From positions 1 through 64,000 of the forward strand of contig SCQF01000041.1 in the NCBI GenBank assembly GCA_004321905.1: a stretch of 64,000 bases of DNA, in the 5' to 3' direction. Origin of the DNA: Verrucomicrobiota bacterium (GTDB lineage Bacteria; Verrucomicrobiota; Kiritimatiellia; CAIQIC01). Of this stretch, positions 33,383 to 42,882 are shown in pieces. The notes under the pieces are model-generated. The model was not told the DNA's origin, searched no databases, and was given only the letters and a program-made list of their open reading frames with translations. The position numbers and the translations under genes were made by a program. Within the stretch, counting starts at the first letter, position 1, and each line of letters begins with the position of its first letter.

Positions 33383-34549
33383 TCAGAAGCCGTAAGCAAT
33401 CTGGAGGTTCACTGTATTTTTCGCTGCATCGGGGTTATCCGCGGAGTTGATTTCGTAGTCACCCTTGAGCGCAAGCGTGCCGGTGATGTGATAATCCACG
33501 CCGAGCGCCGTCTGCTTGATCGCGCCGTCGCCCTGATCCAGATCAACCTGGGCATACCGCGCGACAAGTTCGAGCTTGTTCAGCAACGCCACATCGGTGT
33601 CGAGGCCGGACAGTTGGTAGGCGCCTTGGATCCACCAGCCCTTCGGTGTAAGCGTGCCGGTCGCGGTGTCCTCGCTGCTGTGAATATATTCACCGCGAAT
33701 TTCAGCGGCGGGTGTGACGTGCAGGCGGGCGTCGCAAACTAGGACGGACCAATTATTTTGTCCTTGGCTGTCCCACTTGCCGCTTTCGCCGGAGACGCCG
33801 ATTTCGAAGCTGCTACTTTCGGCAAGCGGCGTGAAGCAGCCGAGTTTGCCGCCGAAACCGAGCGAATTGTTCTGATTTTCTACGGAATCAAAACTTAGTG
33901 TTTCCGTGGTCACGCCGTTGGTGTCGGTCGAGCTCGTGTGGCCGGGGCCGTTGACGACGAACGCGCCGTAATTGATGTACGAACCACCGCCGAGGCTGAT
34001 GCCGCCATGGGCCTGCACGCCGATATCGGATTCGGGCAGGATGGCAGTTTGATCCGCGCGCGGCAGCGGGAACGTCGGCAACTTGTTGATCCACGCTGGA
34101 TCGGTCGTCTCAATGAACGAGCCGAGCGGCAGCACGATTTTACCGGCGGTCAACGTCAGCCAGTCGTTGACGAGATAGCTGACTTGCGCAAACTCGACCA
34201 CGGTCTCGACCGACGAGGCGCCGTTGTCCTGATTCTGTACGTTGAACTCCAACGCGCCCTCGAACAGCACCTTGTCGCCGCTCCGCAACAGAAAGATCGG
34301 GTTGAAGCTACCCAGCAGAAAACCGCCATTTTCGCCCTGTGTTTTCTGGTAGTTCACATCCACGCCGCCCGCCATGACGAAGTTGTTCTTCGCCGTAGCT
34401 TCCTCGCTGACGCCCGCCTTGGATTCGAGGTCCAGCACTTTCAGCTTGAGCGCATTGAATTCTTCGTCCGTCACAGCCCGCGCCACGCCGACCGAGGCGA
34501 AAGCCGTTACCAGCGCGGCCATCACAGCAATATGAGATTTATGGTTCAT
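33383..34549 (-). CDS. Outer-membrane porin (phosphate-selective porin O/P-like)
   Basis: 388 aa. Signal peptide MNHKSHIAVMAALVTAFASV ending ...VARA, a short coiled coil (EEFNALKLKVLDLESKAG), then repeated amphipathic beta strands (FVMAGGVDVNYQK, FEGALEFNVQNQ, LTLTAGKIVLPLGSF, LELVARYAQVDLDQ) and a C-terminal aromatic, NLQIAYGF, as required for BAM insertion. It sits between two cytochrome c genes, suggesting supply of an anion substrate to the respiratory cluster. Confidence 0.75.
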   Translation of the reverse strand: MNHKSHIAVMAALVTAFASVGVARAVTDEEFNALKLKVLDLESKAGVSEEATAKNNFVMAGGVDVNYQKTQGENGGFLLGSFNPIFLLRSGDKVLFEGALEFNVQNQDNGASSVETVVEFAQVSYLVNDWLTLTAGKIVLPLGSFIETTDPAWINKLPTFPLPRADQTAILPESDIGVQAHGGISLGGGSYINYGAFVVNGPGHTSSTDTNGVTTETLSFDSVENQNNSLGFGGKLGCFTPLAESSSFEIGVSGESGKWDSQGQNNWSVLVCDARLHVTPAAEIRGEYIHSSEDTATGTLTPKGWWIQGAYQLSGLDTDVALLNKLELVARYAQVDLDQGDGAIKQTALGVDYHITGTLALKGDYEINSADNPDAAKNTVNLQIAYGF

Positions 34550-34569
34550 GAGTGTTGTCCTTTCCGGGA

Positions 34570-34875
34570 TCAGTTGGAGGCCTGGAGATATTCAATGATT
34601 TTCCGTGCATCGGCGCCAGGCAGATTGGCATGGACGCGCATGTGCGTGATGATGGTCTGCCACTGGGCATCGGTGCGTTCCTTGGCGTACCGCTCCATGT
34701 GACAGCGACCACAATTCATGGCATATAACTGGGCACCGGTCGGCGCTTTTTTGGCCGGCGCAGCCCCATCGTCTTTGGCCAAGACCGCGGTCACCGCGCC
34801 CAGCACGATGACTAGGGCCACAACCAAGGCTTCACTGATGCGCCATTTCGTGGCGCGTATACTGCATCGTTTCAT
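34570..34875 (-). CDS. Small exported mono-haem cytochrome c
   Basis: 101 aa from ATG 34875, preceded by GGAGGAGATC. A signal/anchor (ALVVALVIVLGAVTAVLA) is followed by C55-G-R-C-H59 and a C-terminal helix; HMRVHANLPGADARKIIEYL resembles quinohemoprotein-type small cytochromes. It is the first gene of the minus-strand respiratory cluster. The ~150-bp gap upstream to the regulator gene probably holds the operon promoter, but I see no clear -35/-10 pair. Confidence 0.85.
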   Translation of the reverse strand: MKRCSIRATKWRISEALVVALVIVLGAVTAVLAKDDGAAPAKKAPTGAQLYAMNCGRCHMERYAKERTDAQWQTIITHMRVHANLPGADARKIIEYLQASN

Positions 34876-35031
34876 GATCTCCTCCGGTGGTTGATTCTCT
34901 TTTCCCGTGTAACGCTGCGAATACCCGCAGCACATGGCTAATTCGTAATGGAAACGGCCCAAGGAAACCACTTGAGGATTGGCCAATACTGCTTGGATTT
35001 TGGCCAGAAGGCCACACGGCCTGGCCGAATT

Positions 35032-35916
35032 TCAGGGATTTAGCCGCGTATGCATCGTATGCCGATACTGCCGCGGAGGCATCCCCACATAGCGCTTGAA
35101 CAAACTATTGAATTGCGGAATGGAGCCAAACCCCGCGGCAAAGACCACCTCGCTGACGCGCGCCATGGGATTCAAAAGCAAGGTTTTGGCTTTCTCGACA
35201 CGCAACCGCGCCAAGTATTCCGTGAAGGTCATGCCGGTGGTCTTTTTGAACAGCTTGCAGAGGTAAAACGAGCTGACGTGCGCCTGCTGGGCCACCTCCG
35301 CCAGCGTCGGGTCTTGGTCGGCATGACTTTTCAGGAACTCCTTGGCCAGCACCACGGGTTGCGGCTCTACGGCGGCTGTGGCCAGTGCCTGGCGGCTGGC
35401 AATCTCACCCAATTGTTGGGCAAACAGAGTCAACAGCTTGACGATGGATTGAAAACGTTCAGCCGTAACCACCGGTATCGCAAAATAGGCTTGGCGCACC
35501 TTCTTCACCACACTTGCATTCAGCCCATCGCCCAGCATCTTGCTGATGAGCGCAAAATCCCGTGGCGACGGCTCGCGGCGCAACACCTGCCCGCTCACGA
35601 GCGTGGCGCTGTGCCGGCCTGCCACCATCACCGGCACCGCCACCACAGTCAACCCGGCAAAGCAGTGAAATTGCTGCGCGGTCTCTTTCTGGGCCGCCTG
35701 ACGCAAGACCTGTCGCTCGGTTTGCGAGCACGCCCGACAACCGCCCGGTGTCTGGAAAATCAGACCGCAAAAAAGATTTTGCTCACGCCCGAACGGCTGG
35801 TGTGGTTGGTCTGCCGGCACGATGATCAGCGACACGCCCGTCGCCTTGCGAAACGCCGCCCCATATTCCTTGACGACGGCCAGCTTGGCCAGGTTATCAA
35901 AGGAACTCGATTTCAT
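35032..35916 (-). CDS. PocR-domain AraC-family transcription regulator
   Basis: 294 aa. Residues ~10-165 form a PocR sensory domain with its conserved Cys set (NLFCGLI, GGCRACSQTE, FHCFAGL), which may bind a small hydrocarbon-type ligand or metal/redox centre. Residues ~195-290 are the AraC double HTH (DPTLAEVAQQAHVSSFYLCK, KTTGMTFTEYLARLRVEKAK, VSEVVFAAGFGSIPQFNSLF). Divergent from nrfHA and upstream of the cytochrome cluster, so it may control either. Confidence 0.88.
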   Translation of the reverse strand: MKSSSFDNLAKLAVVKEYGAAFRKATGVSLIIVPADQPHQPFGREQNLFCGLIFQTPGGCRACSQTERQVLRQAAQKETAQQFHCFAGLTVVAVPVMVAGRHSATLVSGQVLRREPSPRDFALISKMLGDGLNASVVKKVRQAYFAIPVVTAERFQSIVKLLTLFAQQLGEIASRQALATAAVEPQPVVLAKEFLKSHADQDPTLAEVAQQAHVSSFYLCKLFKKTTGMTFTEYLARLRVEKAKTLLLNPMARVSEVVFAAGFGSIPQFNSLFKRYVGMPPRQYRHTMHTRLNP

Positions 35917-35967
35917 GCTGGAATTATACCCGTATTTACGAACAGAACAAGTCGGGGGGACGGCATA

Positions 35968-36017
35968 TTTCCAAGCCTTGGAAAGAGCGCGGGTTCACTT
36001 TTCCAAGGTTTGGAAAA
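35968..36017. repeat. Palindrome doublet 14
   Basis: Centres at 35976 (C) and 36008 (G), 32 bp apart, in the divergent region between the PocR-AraC regulator and nrfH. Confidence 0.95.
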
Positions 36018-36070
36018 AAGTGTGGCGTAGCGCGCTAAATTCATTATGGTACCGCCGCGCACGACAGAAA

Positions 36071-36685
36071 ATGAAAACCATCTTGCGAATAGGACTGTTG
36101 CTGCAACCACTGACGCCGCGCTGGCGCGTGGCGATTTTTGCCGTCGGCGGCGCGGTGTTTGGCTTGGCGCTGGTCGTGGCGCATATCTCGCGCGCGGCAT
36201 CCTATCTCTCCGACAAGCCGGAAGCGTGTTTGAACTGCCACGTGATGAACAATGCGTTTGCCACGTGGCAACACGGCAGTCATCGCACGGTGGCGGAATG
36301 TACGGATTGCCATCTGCCGCACCAAAATCCGGTGGCGGAGCTGGCTTTCAAAGCGCGCGACGGAATTTTTCATTCGTTCGTCTTCACGTTCCATCTGGAG
36401 CCGCAAGTCTTGGAACTTTCGGAAGGCGCCAAACATGTTGTGCAGGAAAATTGCCTGCGCTGTCACGCGAATCAATTCATGCTGGCGCGGCTGGCCTCGA
36501 TGACCGAACGCCGCTGCTGGGATTGCCACGACGGCGCGCACGGACGCGTCATCAGCCTCTCGGGCACGCCGCACGCCTACCGTCTGCCGTTCCCGCCCGC
36601 CGGGTTGGAATGGATGAAAACATTGCCAACGGATTTTCCGCCATTAAAACCGCTGAAGGAAGGAGTCCACCATGAACACCACTGA
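36071..36685 (+). CDS. nrfH: Cytochrome c nitrite reductase small subunit NrfH
   Basis: 204 aa from ATG 36071; the frame is open upstream through a palindrome doublet but no better start is seen. A membrane anchor (WRVAIFAVGGAVFGLALVVA) is followed by four CxxCH motifs: CLNCH (C53) with the adjacent Met of the CxxCHxM quinol-side haem, CTDCH, CLRCH and CWDCH. It passes electrons from menaquinol to NrfA. The 3' end overlaps nrfA by 14 bp. Confidence 0.94.
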   Translation: MKTILRIGLLLQPLTPRWRVAIFAVGGAVFGLALVVAHISRAASYLSDKPEACLNCHVMNNAFATWQHGSHRTVAECTDCHLPHQNPVAELAFKARDGIFHSFVFTFHLEPQVLELSEGAKHVVQENCLRCHANQFMLARLASMTERRCWDCHDGAHGRVISLSGTPHAYRLPFPPAGLEWMKTLPTDFPPLKPLKEGVHHEHH

Positions 36686-38084
36686 AACACCCGCCGCCCC
36701 GCAATTCCCCAAATGGGTCGGGCCGGTAATCTTCGGTCTGACCGCCGGCATCATCGTCGTGCTCGCGCTGCTGGCGATCAGCATCATGGAGCGCCGCTGG
36801 GAAGCGCAACGCCCGGCGCTGGTGCTCAAGCCAATCGCCCAGTGGGAGCCGAACAACGCGGTCTGGGGCCAGAACTATCCGCGCGAATATGAAAGTTATC
36901 TGCGGACGCGCGAAACCGGCACGCGCTCAAAATTCGGCGGCGGCCCGCCGCGCAACTACCTCAACGCCGACCCGCTCCAAGTCATTCTGTTCGCCGGCTA
37001 TCCGTTCAGCAAGGAATATAATCAGGCGCGCGGCCATTACTATTCCGTCACCGATGTCAGCAGCACCAAGCGCGTCAACGCAAAAACGCCCGGCACCTGT
37101 TGGACCTGCAAGAGCACCGATGTGCCCAAAAAGATGGCCGAGCTGGGCGTGGATAATTTCTATAAGCAGCACTTTGCCGACCTCAAGAGCGCAATCACCC
37201 ATCCCATCGGTTGCCAAGATTGCCACGATCCGGCGACGATGAATCTGCGCATCACGCGGCCCGCCTTGCGCGAGGCCTTCGCCGCACAGGGCCGGAAGAT
37301 CGGGGATGCGACGCACCAGGAAATGCGCTCACTGGTCTGTGCGCAGTGTCACGTGGAATATTATTTCCGGGATAAATACTACCTGGCGTTTCCGTGGGAC
37401 CAAGGCAAGGGGCTGACGGTCGAAGATTTCATCGCCTACTACGACGAGCGCGACTTCACCGACTATGTCCACGCCGTCTCCAAGGCGCCGATGCTCAAAG
37501 CGCAGCATCCTGATTTCGAGCTATATAGCCAAGGTGTCCACGCCTACCGCGGCGTCTCCTGCGCCGACTGCCACATGCCCTATCGCAGCGAGGGCGGCGT
37601 CAAGTTCACCGACCACCACGTGCAAAGCCCGCTGCTGAACATCGCCAACAGTTGCGCGGTCTGCCACCGGTGGAGCGAGGACGAAATCCGTCACCGCGTT
37701 GAGACCATTCAAACCAAAGTGCTCGCCACCAAGGCGGAGGCGGAGCGGGCGCTGGTGCAGGCGCACTTCGATATCGCCGCCGCCGCGCAAGCCGGTGTCG
37801 CCGATGCCGATCTTGCCGCCGCGCGCAAACTCATCCGCCACGCGCAATTCCGCTGGGACTTCATTTCCGCCGCCAATGGCGCCGGCTTCCACGCGCCGCA
37901 AGAAGCCACGCGCATCCTGGCCGACGCGATCAACGAGGCGCAGCAGGTACGGCTGGACATCGCCCGTCGTCTCGCCGCCAAAGGCATCAGCGCAACGCCA
38001 AAATATCCCGACGTTTCAACCCGCGAGAAGGCCGACGCCGTCATGAAAGCGTTCGAGGCCAGCCAAAAAGTGGAACTGCTCTGA
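36672..38084 (+). CDS. nrfA: Ammonia-forming cytochrome c nitrite reductase NrfA
   Basis: 470 aa. It reduces nitrite to ammonium with six electrons. The active-site haem motif C143-W-T-C-K147 carries the diagnostic Lys; the other four motifs are CQDCH, CAQCH, CADCH and CAVCH. Catalytic-pocket residues appear in AQCHVEYYF and in the AYRGVSCADCHMPY and FTDHHVQSPL segments. The N-terminus has an uncleaved-looking helix (VGPVIFGLTAGIIVVLALLA). A complete, ordinary NrfA. Confidence 0.97.
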   Translation: MNTTETPAAPQFPKWVGPVIFGLTAGIIVVLALLAISIMERRWEAQRPALVLKPIAQWEPNNAVWGQNYPREYESYLRTRETGTRSKFGGGPPRNYLNADPLQVILFAGYPFSKEYNQARGHYYSVTDVSSTKRVNAKTPGTCWTCKSTDVPKKMAELGVDNFYKQHFADLKSAITHPIGCQDCHDPATMNLRITRPALREAFAAQGRKIGDATHQEMRSLVCAQCHVEYYFRDKYYLAFPWDQGKGLTVEDFIAYYDERDFTDYVHAVSKAPMLKAQHPDFELYSQGVHAYRGVSCADCHMPYRSEGGVKFTDHHVQSPLLNIANSCAVCHRWSEDEIRHRVETIQTKVLATKAEAERALVQAHFDIAAAAQAGVADADLAAARKLIRHAQFRWDFISAANGAGFHAPQEATRILADAINEAQQVRLDIARRLAAKGISATPKYPDVSTREKADAVMKAFEASQKVELL

Positions 38085-38107
38085 CCGCACGAAACAGCGG
38101 AAAGATT

Positions 38108-38150
38108 TTCACGCAAAGACGCCAAGGCGCAAAGTTTTTCTTGGCGGCTT
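38108..38150. repeat. CGCAAAGACGCCAAGG-type interspersed repeat
   Basis: Reads TTCACGCAAAGACGCCAAGG, CGCAAAG, then TTCTTGGCGGCTT. A second copy in the opposite orientation lies at 45361-45414. No coding potential is evident. Confidence 0.75.
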
Positions 38151-38160
38151 AGTCACTTCC

Positions 38161-38240
38161 GCCGGGTCGGAGACCCGGCCTACAATGGAAGAAAGCCGGT
38201 TTTTCCTGTGAATTTCTGTAGGCCGAGTCTCTGACTCGGC
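38161..38240. repeat. GCCGGGTC / GCCGAGTC double-hairpin repeat
   Basis: Two hairpins, GCCGGGTC-GGA-GACCCGGC (38161-38179) and GCCGAGTC-TCT-GACTCGGC (38222-38240), each 8-bp stem and 3-nt loop, extended inward by CTACA and TGTAG so that the halves are inverted copies of each other. Confidence 0.85.
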
Positions 38241-38263
38241 GGCTGACGGTACCTTTGTCGGTG

Positions 38264-38283
38264 TTGTCAACCCTTGGAAAAGC
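38264..38283. repeat. Degenerate half of a palindrome doublet
   Basis: TCAACCCTTGG centred at 38272 is one eroded unit. Its expected partner at 38240 is replaced by the GCCGAGTC hairpin, so another repeat may have inserted there. It abuts the hisB stop codon. Confidence 0.5.
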
Positions 38284-38873
38284 TAAATCTTACCCTTGCT
38301 GGAAGGAACGCCGCGGACGCGGGCATCGCGTTCGCACGCCATCCGCAGCGCGCGCGCGACGCCTTTGAACACCGACTCCCAGGCATGGTGCGGCTCGTTG
38401 CCATAGAGCTGGTTGATGTGCAGGTTCATCCGTGTTTGCGTGACGAAGGCGCGGAAAAATTCGGTCAGCAGCGCCAACTCGAAGTCCAAAATCTTTTTCT
38501 TTTTGCAGGCCATCGCCAGCACGAGGTAGGGCCGCCCGCCGAGGTCGAGCGCAATCTGGCTCAACGTCTCGTCCATTGGCAGCAGGCACCAGCCGTAGCG
38601 GCCAATGCCCTTGCGGTCGCCGAGCGCGGCGTTGAGCGCCTCGCCGAGCGCGAGGCCGAGGTCCTCAACGGTGTGATGATAGTCCACGGCGAGATCGCCT
38701 TTGGCGCGGATGGTCAGGTCCATCAGGCTGTGCTTGGCCAGCAATTCTAGCATGTGGTTGAGGAACGGCAGACCGGTTTCGATGGCCGAGGCCCCGGAAC
38801 CATCGAGGTTCAGGGCGATGGCGATATCGGTTTCCCGCGTTTTGCGATGCACCTTGGCGCAACGTGTTTTCAT
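38283..38873 (-). CDS. hisB: Imidazoleglycerol-phosphate dehydratase
   Basis: 196 aa from ATG 38873. Catalyses the sixth step of histidine synthesis. It shows both Mn-binding repeats: LNHMLELLAKHS with DYHHTVEDLGLALGEAL, and the second-half HINQLYGNEPHHAWESVFKG. TGLPFLNHM and DRKGIGRYGW are typical. Monofunctional (no phosphatase domain). Isolated from other his genes in this window. Confidence 0.96.
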   Translation of the reverse strand: MKTRCAKVHRKTRETDIAIALNLDGSGASAIETGLPFLNHMLELLAKHSLMDLTIRAKGDLAVDYHHTVEDLGLALGEALNAALGDRKGIGRYGWCLLPMDETLSQIALDLGGRPYLVLAMACKKKKILDFELALLTEFFRAFVTQTRMNLHINQLYGNEPHHAWESVFKGVARALRMACERDARVRGVPSSKGKI

Positions 38874-39003
38874 GGTGTTCTCCCGCTGCGGCGGAAGCAT
38901 AGACGGCGGCGTGGCGCGCGGCAATGGATTTTCCGCATAATTTCGCTACCGACGGCTGGCGGCTTACGCTATGCTTCGCCCGCTTTTTTGAAAGGAGCAT
39001 GTC

Positions 39004-40101
39004 GTGGGCTTTGAAAGTGGATCGGTCAGTTTTCGGTCGTTTCTGTTGCCGCAGGTGCTGCCGGAAAACGTCGTCGCGCGTTTCGCCAAGCATGCGTTGC
39101 CGGCGTTGGAGGCCTTGGGTGCGGATAAAATGACCGGCTGGGTCACCGGTCGCCATTTGTTGGATCGCCATTTGACCGCCGACGCCGCGCATCATGGTGG
39201 TTATCTGCGCCTCACGCTGGTCACCGCGGCGCGTAAAATCCCTGCCGCGCTGTTCCGCGCCGAATGCAAGATGGAAGAACTGGCGCAGTTGGCCGCGCAC
39301 GGCTATGACCGCTTGAGCGCGCGCGCCCGCAGCGATATTCGCGAACAGGTCACCGCGCGTCTGCTGCCGCAGATGCCACCACAACTCAAAGCCGTGCCGT
39401 TCATCGCCGAAGCCGCCGGCGAACGCCTTTGGGCCACCGCGCTCTCCGAATTGCAGGCCGAAGATTTCGCCATGCATTTCAATCAGGCTGCCGGCCTTAA
39501 CCCGATTCCGCTGACGCCGGAAGCCGCCGCCGCGCGCCGGCATGTGGACGTGCGCCAGTGGGACGTGGCTTGCTTCTCCGCCGAGGCCGAGGGCGAACCG
39601 GTCAGCGATCGCGTCGGCCACGACTTCCTCACCTGGTTCTGGTTCTTAGCTGAAGCGCGGCGTGGGATCGTCAAACTTCCCGAACTGGGCGAGTTTGGGT
39701 TGCTCGTGGAAGGCCCGCTGACCTTCGTGATGGAAGGCGGCGGCGCACATGAAATCGTCCTGCGCAAAGGCGAACCGCGCGTCAGCGCCGAGGCCAAAGC
39801 GGCACTCGTGGCGGGCAAGAAACTCAAACGCGCCAAGCTCGCGCTCGCGCGCGGCGACCAAACCTGGAGCTGCACGCTGGATGCCGATACCTTCGCTTTC
39901 CGCAGCGTGAAACTGCCACCGACCGAGCAACTCGACGCCGTCAGCCGTTTTCAAGACCGGATGCGCGCCCTCGAACTCTTTGGCGACGCTTTCTACGGCA
40001 TTTACGACCAATTTCTCGCCGAGCGCAACGACACGACGCGGTGGGCAGAGACGGTCAAAGAAATTCGTAAGTGGGTCGCCGGCCGTTACGCCCGGCATTA
40101 G
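39004..40101 (+). CDS. RdgC-like protein (possible recombination-associated exonuclease regulator)
   Basis: 365 aa from GTG 39004, after AAAGGAGC. Layout resembles RdgC, a ring-shaped DNA-binding protein that limits RecA: an N-terminal SFRSFLLPQVLPEN strand, TGWVTGRHLLDRHLTADAAH (GWV motif), LRLTLVTAARKIPAALFRAE, then ARSDIREQVTARLLPQMPPQ and GERLWATALSELQAEDF. Similarity is by pattern only and overall length is somewhat greater than E. coli RdgC, so this call is tentative. Confidence 0.45.
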   Translation: MGFESGSVSFRSFLLPQVLPENVVARFAKHALPALEALGADKMTGWVTGRHLLDRHLTADAAHHGGYLRLTLVTAARKIPAALFRAECKMEELAQLAAHGYDRLSARARSDIREQVTARLLPQMPPQLKAVPFIAEAAGERLWATALSELQAEDFAMHFNQAAGLNPIPLTPEAAAARRHVDVRQWDVACFSAEAEGEPVSDRVGHDFLTWFWFLAEARRGIVKLPELGEFGLLVEGPLTFVMEGGGAHEIVLRKGEPRVSAEAKAALVAGKKLKRAKLALARGDQTWSCTLDADTFAFRSVKLPPTEQLDAVSRFQDRMRALELFGDAFYGIYDQFLAERNDTTRWAETVKEIRKWVAGRYARH

Positions 40102-40139
40102 GAAGAAGCAAGCGCAAAGCTCAACCGAGCGACACAGCG

Positions 40140-40165
40140 GAAAACGGCGGCTGGGGACCGCCGCC
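40140..40165. repeat. GC-rich imperfect hairpin in an intergenic gap
   Basis: ACGGCGGCTGGGGACCGCCG can fold as GGCGG-stem hairpin. The surrounding gap (40102-40368) also carries CCACGAACCTCGGCGTCCTC then TGTGGTTAA, a sequence of repeat-like appearance, and palindrome doublet 16. I see no gene there. Confidence 0.45.
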
Positions 40166-40296
40166 CTCCATCGCGTTTGGAGCACAACATACTGGCGGGC
40201 GCGTGTCCTCACGCGTGAAAACATTGGGCTTCTACAAACCCAAACTTTTCTTGTTTTTCTCCACGAACCTCGGCGTCCTCTGTGGTTAATTTCTTT

Positions 40297-40347
40297 TCTT
40301 CCCAAGGTTGGAAAACGAGTGCGGCAGATTTTCCACGCCTTGGAAAA
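40297..40347. repeat. Palindrome doublet 16
   Basis: Units near 40306 and 40338 (about 31.5 bp apart; the first unit has lost one base) between the convergent RdgC-like and clpC genes. Confidence 0.9.
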
Positions 40348-40368
40348 TGATAGGAAGCCGATCGTTCT

Positions 40369-42882
40369 TTAATTTGCGGCGGGCGTTTGCTGGCTGAATT
40401 TCAGCGCGTCGGCGGCGACGGTGACCTCGACGGTCTCGCCATCGGTGATGTGGCCACGGAGAATTTCTTCGGCGAGCGGATTTTCGAGGTAACGTTCGGT
40501 TGTACGACGCAAATTGCGCGCGCCGTAGGTGGTGTCGAAGCCCTTCTCCAGCAGAAAAGCCAACGCCGGATCGCCGAGGTGTAACGTCAATTTACGCGAG
40601 GCCAGGCGCGTGCGGACCTTGTCGAGTTCGACGTCGAGAATCCGGCGCGCGTCGGCGCGGTCGAGCGAACGGAAGACAATGACATCCTCAATGCGGTTGA
40701 GTAATTCGGGCCGGAAAACTTTTTTCGCCTCGTCGAGCATCATCTCCTTGAGTTTGGCGTAGTTGGCCTGCGCGGTGTGCTCGCCGAAACCGAGGCCGCC
40801 GCCCTTGCGGATCAGGTCGGCGCCGAGGTTGCTGGTCATGATGATGATCGTGTTGCGGAAGTCCACGCTACGGCCGAGACCGTCGGTCAGTTTGCCCTCT
40901 TCAAGAATCTGCAGGAGGATGTGCGCAACATCCGGGTGCGCTTTTTCAATTTCGTCGAACAGCACGACGGAGTAGGGGCGGCGGCGGACTTTTTCGGTGA
41001 GCTGGCCGCCTTCTTCGTAGCCGACGTAGCCCGGCGGTGAGCCGACCAGCCGCGAGACGTTGAATTTCTCCATGTACTCGGACATATCCACGCGAATGAG
41101 CGCGTCGGGATTGTCGAACATAAATTCGGCCAGCGCCTTGGCAAGCAGCGTTTTGCCGACGCCGGTGGGGCCGAGGAAAATGAACGAACCGATGGGCCGG
41201 CGCGGGTCTTTGAGGTTCGCGCGCGAACGGCGTAGCGCTTTGGCAATGGCGGCGACGGCATCGGGCTGGCCAATCACGGTTTTATCAAGTTCGGTTTCCA
41301 TCTGGAGCAGACGCGCCATGTCCTTCTGGCTCATCTTGGTCAGCGGAATACCGGTCCACTTGGACGTGACGGCCATGATGTCGTCTTCGGTCAGCGTGGC
41401 CGTCTGCGCTTCGGATTGTTGACGCCAGTCGTTGAGAATTTTTTCCAACTCCTCACGGGCAACGCGCTCCTGATCGCGCAACTTGGCGGCTTCTTCGAAG
41501 TGCTGACCGCGGATCGCCTCTTCCTTCTGCTTGCGCAGTTCTTCGATGTGCTGCTCCCGGTCTTTGATTTCCGGCGGGCGCGTCATGTTGGTGATGCGCG
41601 CATGCGCACCAGCTTCGTCCACGAGGTCAATCGCCTTGTCCGGCAGGAAGCGGTCTGGCAAATAGCGCGAGGAAAGCTCGACGGCGGCCTGTAACGCGGC
41701 GTCGCTGATCCGTACGCGATGATGTGTTTCATAGCGTGAACGCAGGCCCTTGAGAATCAGCACGGCTTCCTCGACGGTCGGCTCGCGTACCATCACGGAC
41801 TGGAAGCGGCGTTCCAACGCAGCGTCCTTTTCGATGCTCTTGCGGTATTCGCCGAGCGTCGTCGCGCCGATGCACTGCAGCTCGCCGCGCGCCAACGCGG
41901 GCTTGATGATGTTGGAGGCGTCCATCGCGCCTTCCGCGCCGCCCGCGCCGATGATGGTGTGCAGTTCGTCAATGAAAAGGATGATGTTCTTCGTGCGGCG
42001 AATTTCGTCCATCACCGCCTTGATGCGCTCTTCGAATTGGCCGCGATATTTGGTGCCGGCGACCATCAGCGCAAGGTCGAGCGTGACGACGCGTTTGCCG
42101 CGCAAAATTTCCGGAATTTCGCCGCGCGTAATGGCCTGCGCCAGGCCTTCGACAATCGCGGTCTTTCCGACGCCGGCTTCGCCCAGCAACACCGGGTTGT
42201 TTTTCGTGCGACGGCAGAGAATCTGCATCACGCGCTCGATTTCCGCCGCGCGGCCGATCACCGGATCGAGTTCACCTTTGTAGGCCAACTCGGTCAGGTC
42301 GCGGCCAAAGGCATTGAGCGCGGGAGTCTTGATGGCCGATGTTTTCTTGGCGCCCTCTGGACCGCCGGCAGGCGTGGAAGAGGGCTGCGGTCCTGCCGCG
42401 GGTGAGGGGATGGACGAGGCCTCGCCCGCTTCCTGTTCCGGTTCAAATTCTTTGAGGATTTCCACACGGGTGCGTTCGGCGTCCACGTTTAGATTTTTGA
42501 GCACTTGCGCGGCGACACCTTCGCCTTCCGCCAGCAAACCCAGCAACAAATGTTCGGTGCCGATATAATCGTGGCCGAGGTTTTGCGCTTCCTGCCGCGC
42601 GAGGGCCAACACCTTTTTTACGCGCGGCGTAAAGGGCACGGCACCGGCGGTCTTGGTCTCGGGGCCGCTGCCCACGGCTTTTTCGACCTCGATCCGCGCG
42701 ACGCCCAAATCCACGCCCATCTTCTCCAAAATGATCACCGCCACGCCTTCGCCGAGCGCAATCAGGCCGAGCAGCAGGTGCTCGGTGCCGATATAATTAT
42801 GATTGAAGCGATCCGCTTCCTGCCGCGCCAGTTGCAGCACCTTCTTGGCGCGTGCCGTAAATCTATCCATATCTCCACTCAT
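40369..42882 (-). CDS. clpC: ATP-dependent Clp protease ATP-binding subunit ClpC
   Basis: 837 aa AAA+ unfoldase that feeds ClpP. Two Clp_N repeats ([40 protein letters not shown]), D1 Walker A GEAGVGKT, a UvrB/C-type middle motif ([20 protein letters not shown]), D2 Walker A GPTGVGKT and the ClpP-binding region (LGFGEHTA near the D2 loop). The ATG overlaps the mcsB stop (ATGA). It belongs to the arginine-phosphorylation protein-quality operon mcsA-mcsB-clpC. Confidence 0.97.
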   Translation of the reverse strand: MSGDMDRFTARAKKVLQLARQEADRFNHNYIGTEHLLLGLIALGEGVAVIILEKMGVDLGVARIEVEKAVGSGPETKTAGAVPFTPRVKKVLALARQEAQNLGHDYIGTEHLLLGLLAEGEGVAAQVLKNLNVDAERTRVEILKEFEPEQEAGEASSIPSPAAGPQPSSTPAGGPEGAKKTSAIKTPALNAFGRDLTELAYKGELDPVIGRAAEIERVMQILCRRTKNNPVLLGEAGVGKTAIVEGLAQAITRGEIPEILRGKRVVTLDLALMVAGTKYRGQFEERIKAVMDEIRRTKNIILFIDELHTIIGAGGAEGAMDASNIIKPALARGELQCIGATTLGEYRKSIEKDAALERRFQSVMVREPTVEEAVLILKGLRSRYETHHRVRISDAALQAAVELSSRYLPDRFLPDKAIDLVDEAGAHARITNMTRPPEIKDREQHIEELRKQKEEAIRGQHFEEAAKLRDQERVAREELEKILNDWRQQSEAQTATLTEDDIMAVTSKWTGIPLTKMSQKDMARLLQMETELDKTVIGQPDAVAAIAKALRRSRANLKDPRRPIGSFIFLGPTGVGKTLLAKALAEFMFDNPDALIRVDMSEYMEKFNVSRLVGSPPGYVGYEEGGQLTEKVRRRPYSVVLFDEIEKAHPDVAHILLQILEEGKLTDGLGRSVDFRNTIIIMTSNLGADLIRKGGGLGFGEHTAQANYAKLKEMMLDEAKKVFRPELLNRIEDVIVFRSLDRADARRILDVELDKVRTRLASRKLTLHLGDPALAFLLEKGFDTTYGARNLRRTTERYLENPLAEEILRGHITDGETVEVTVAADALKFSQQTPAAN

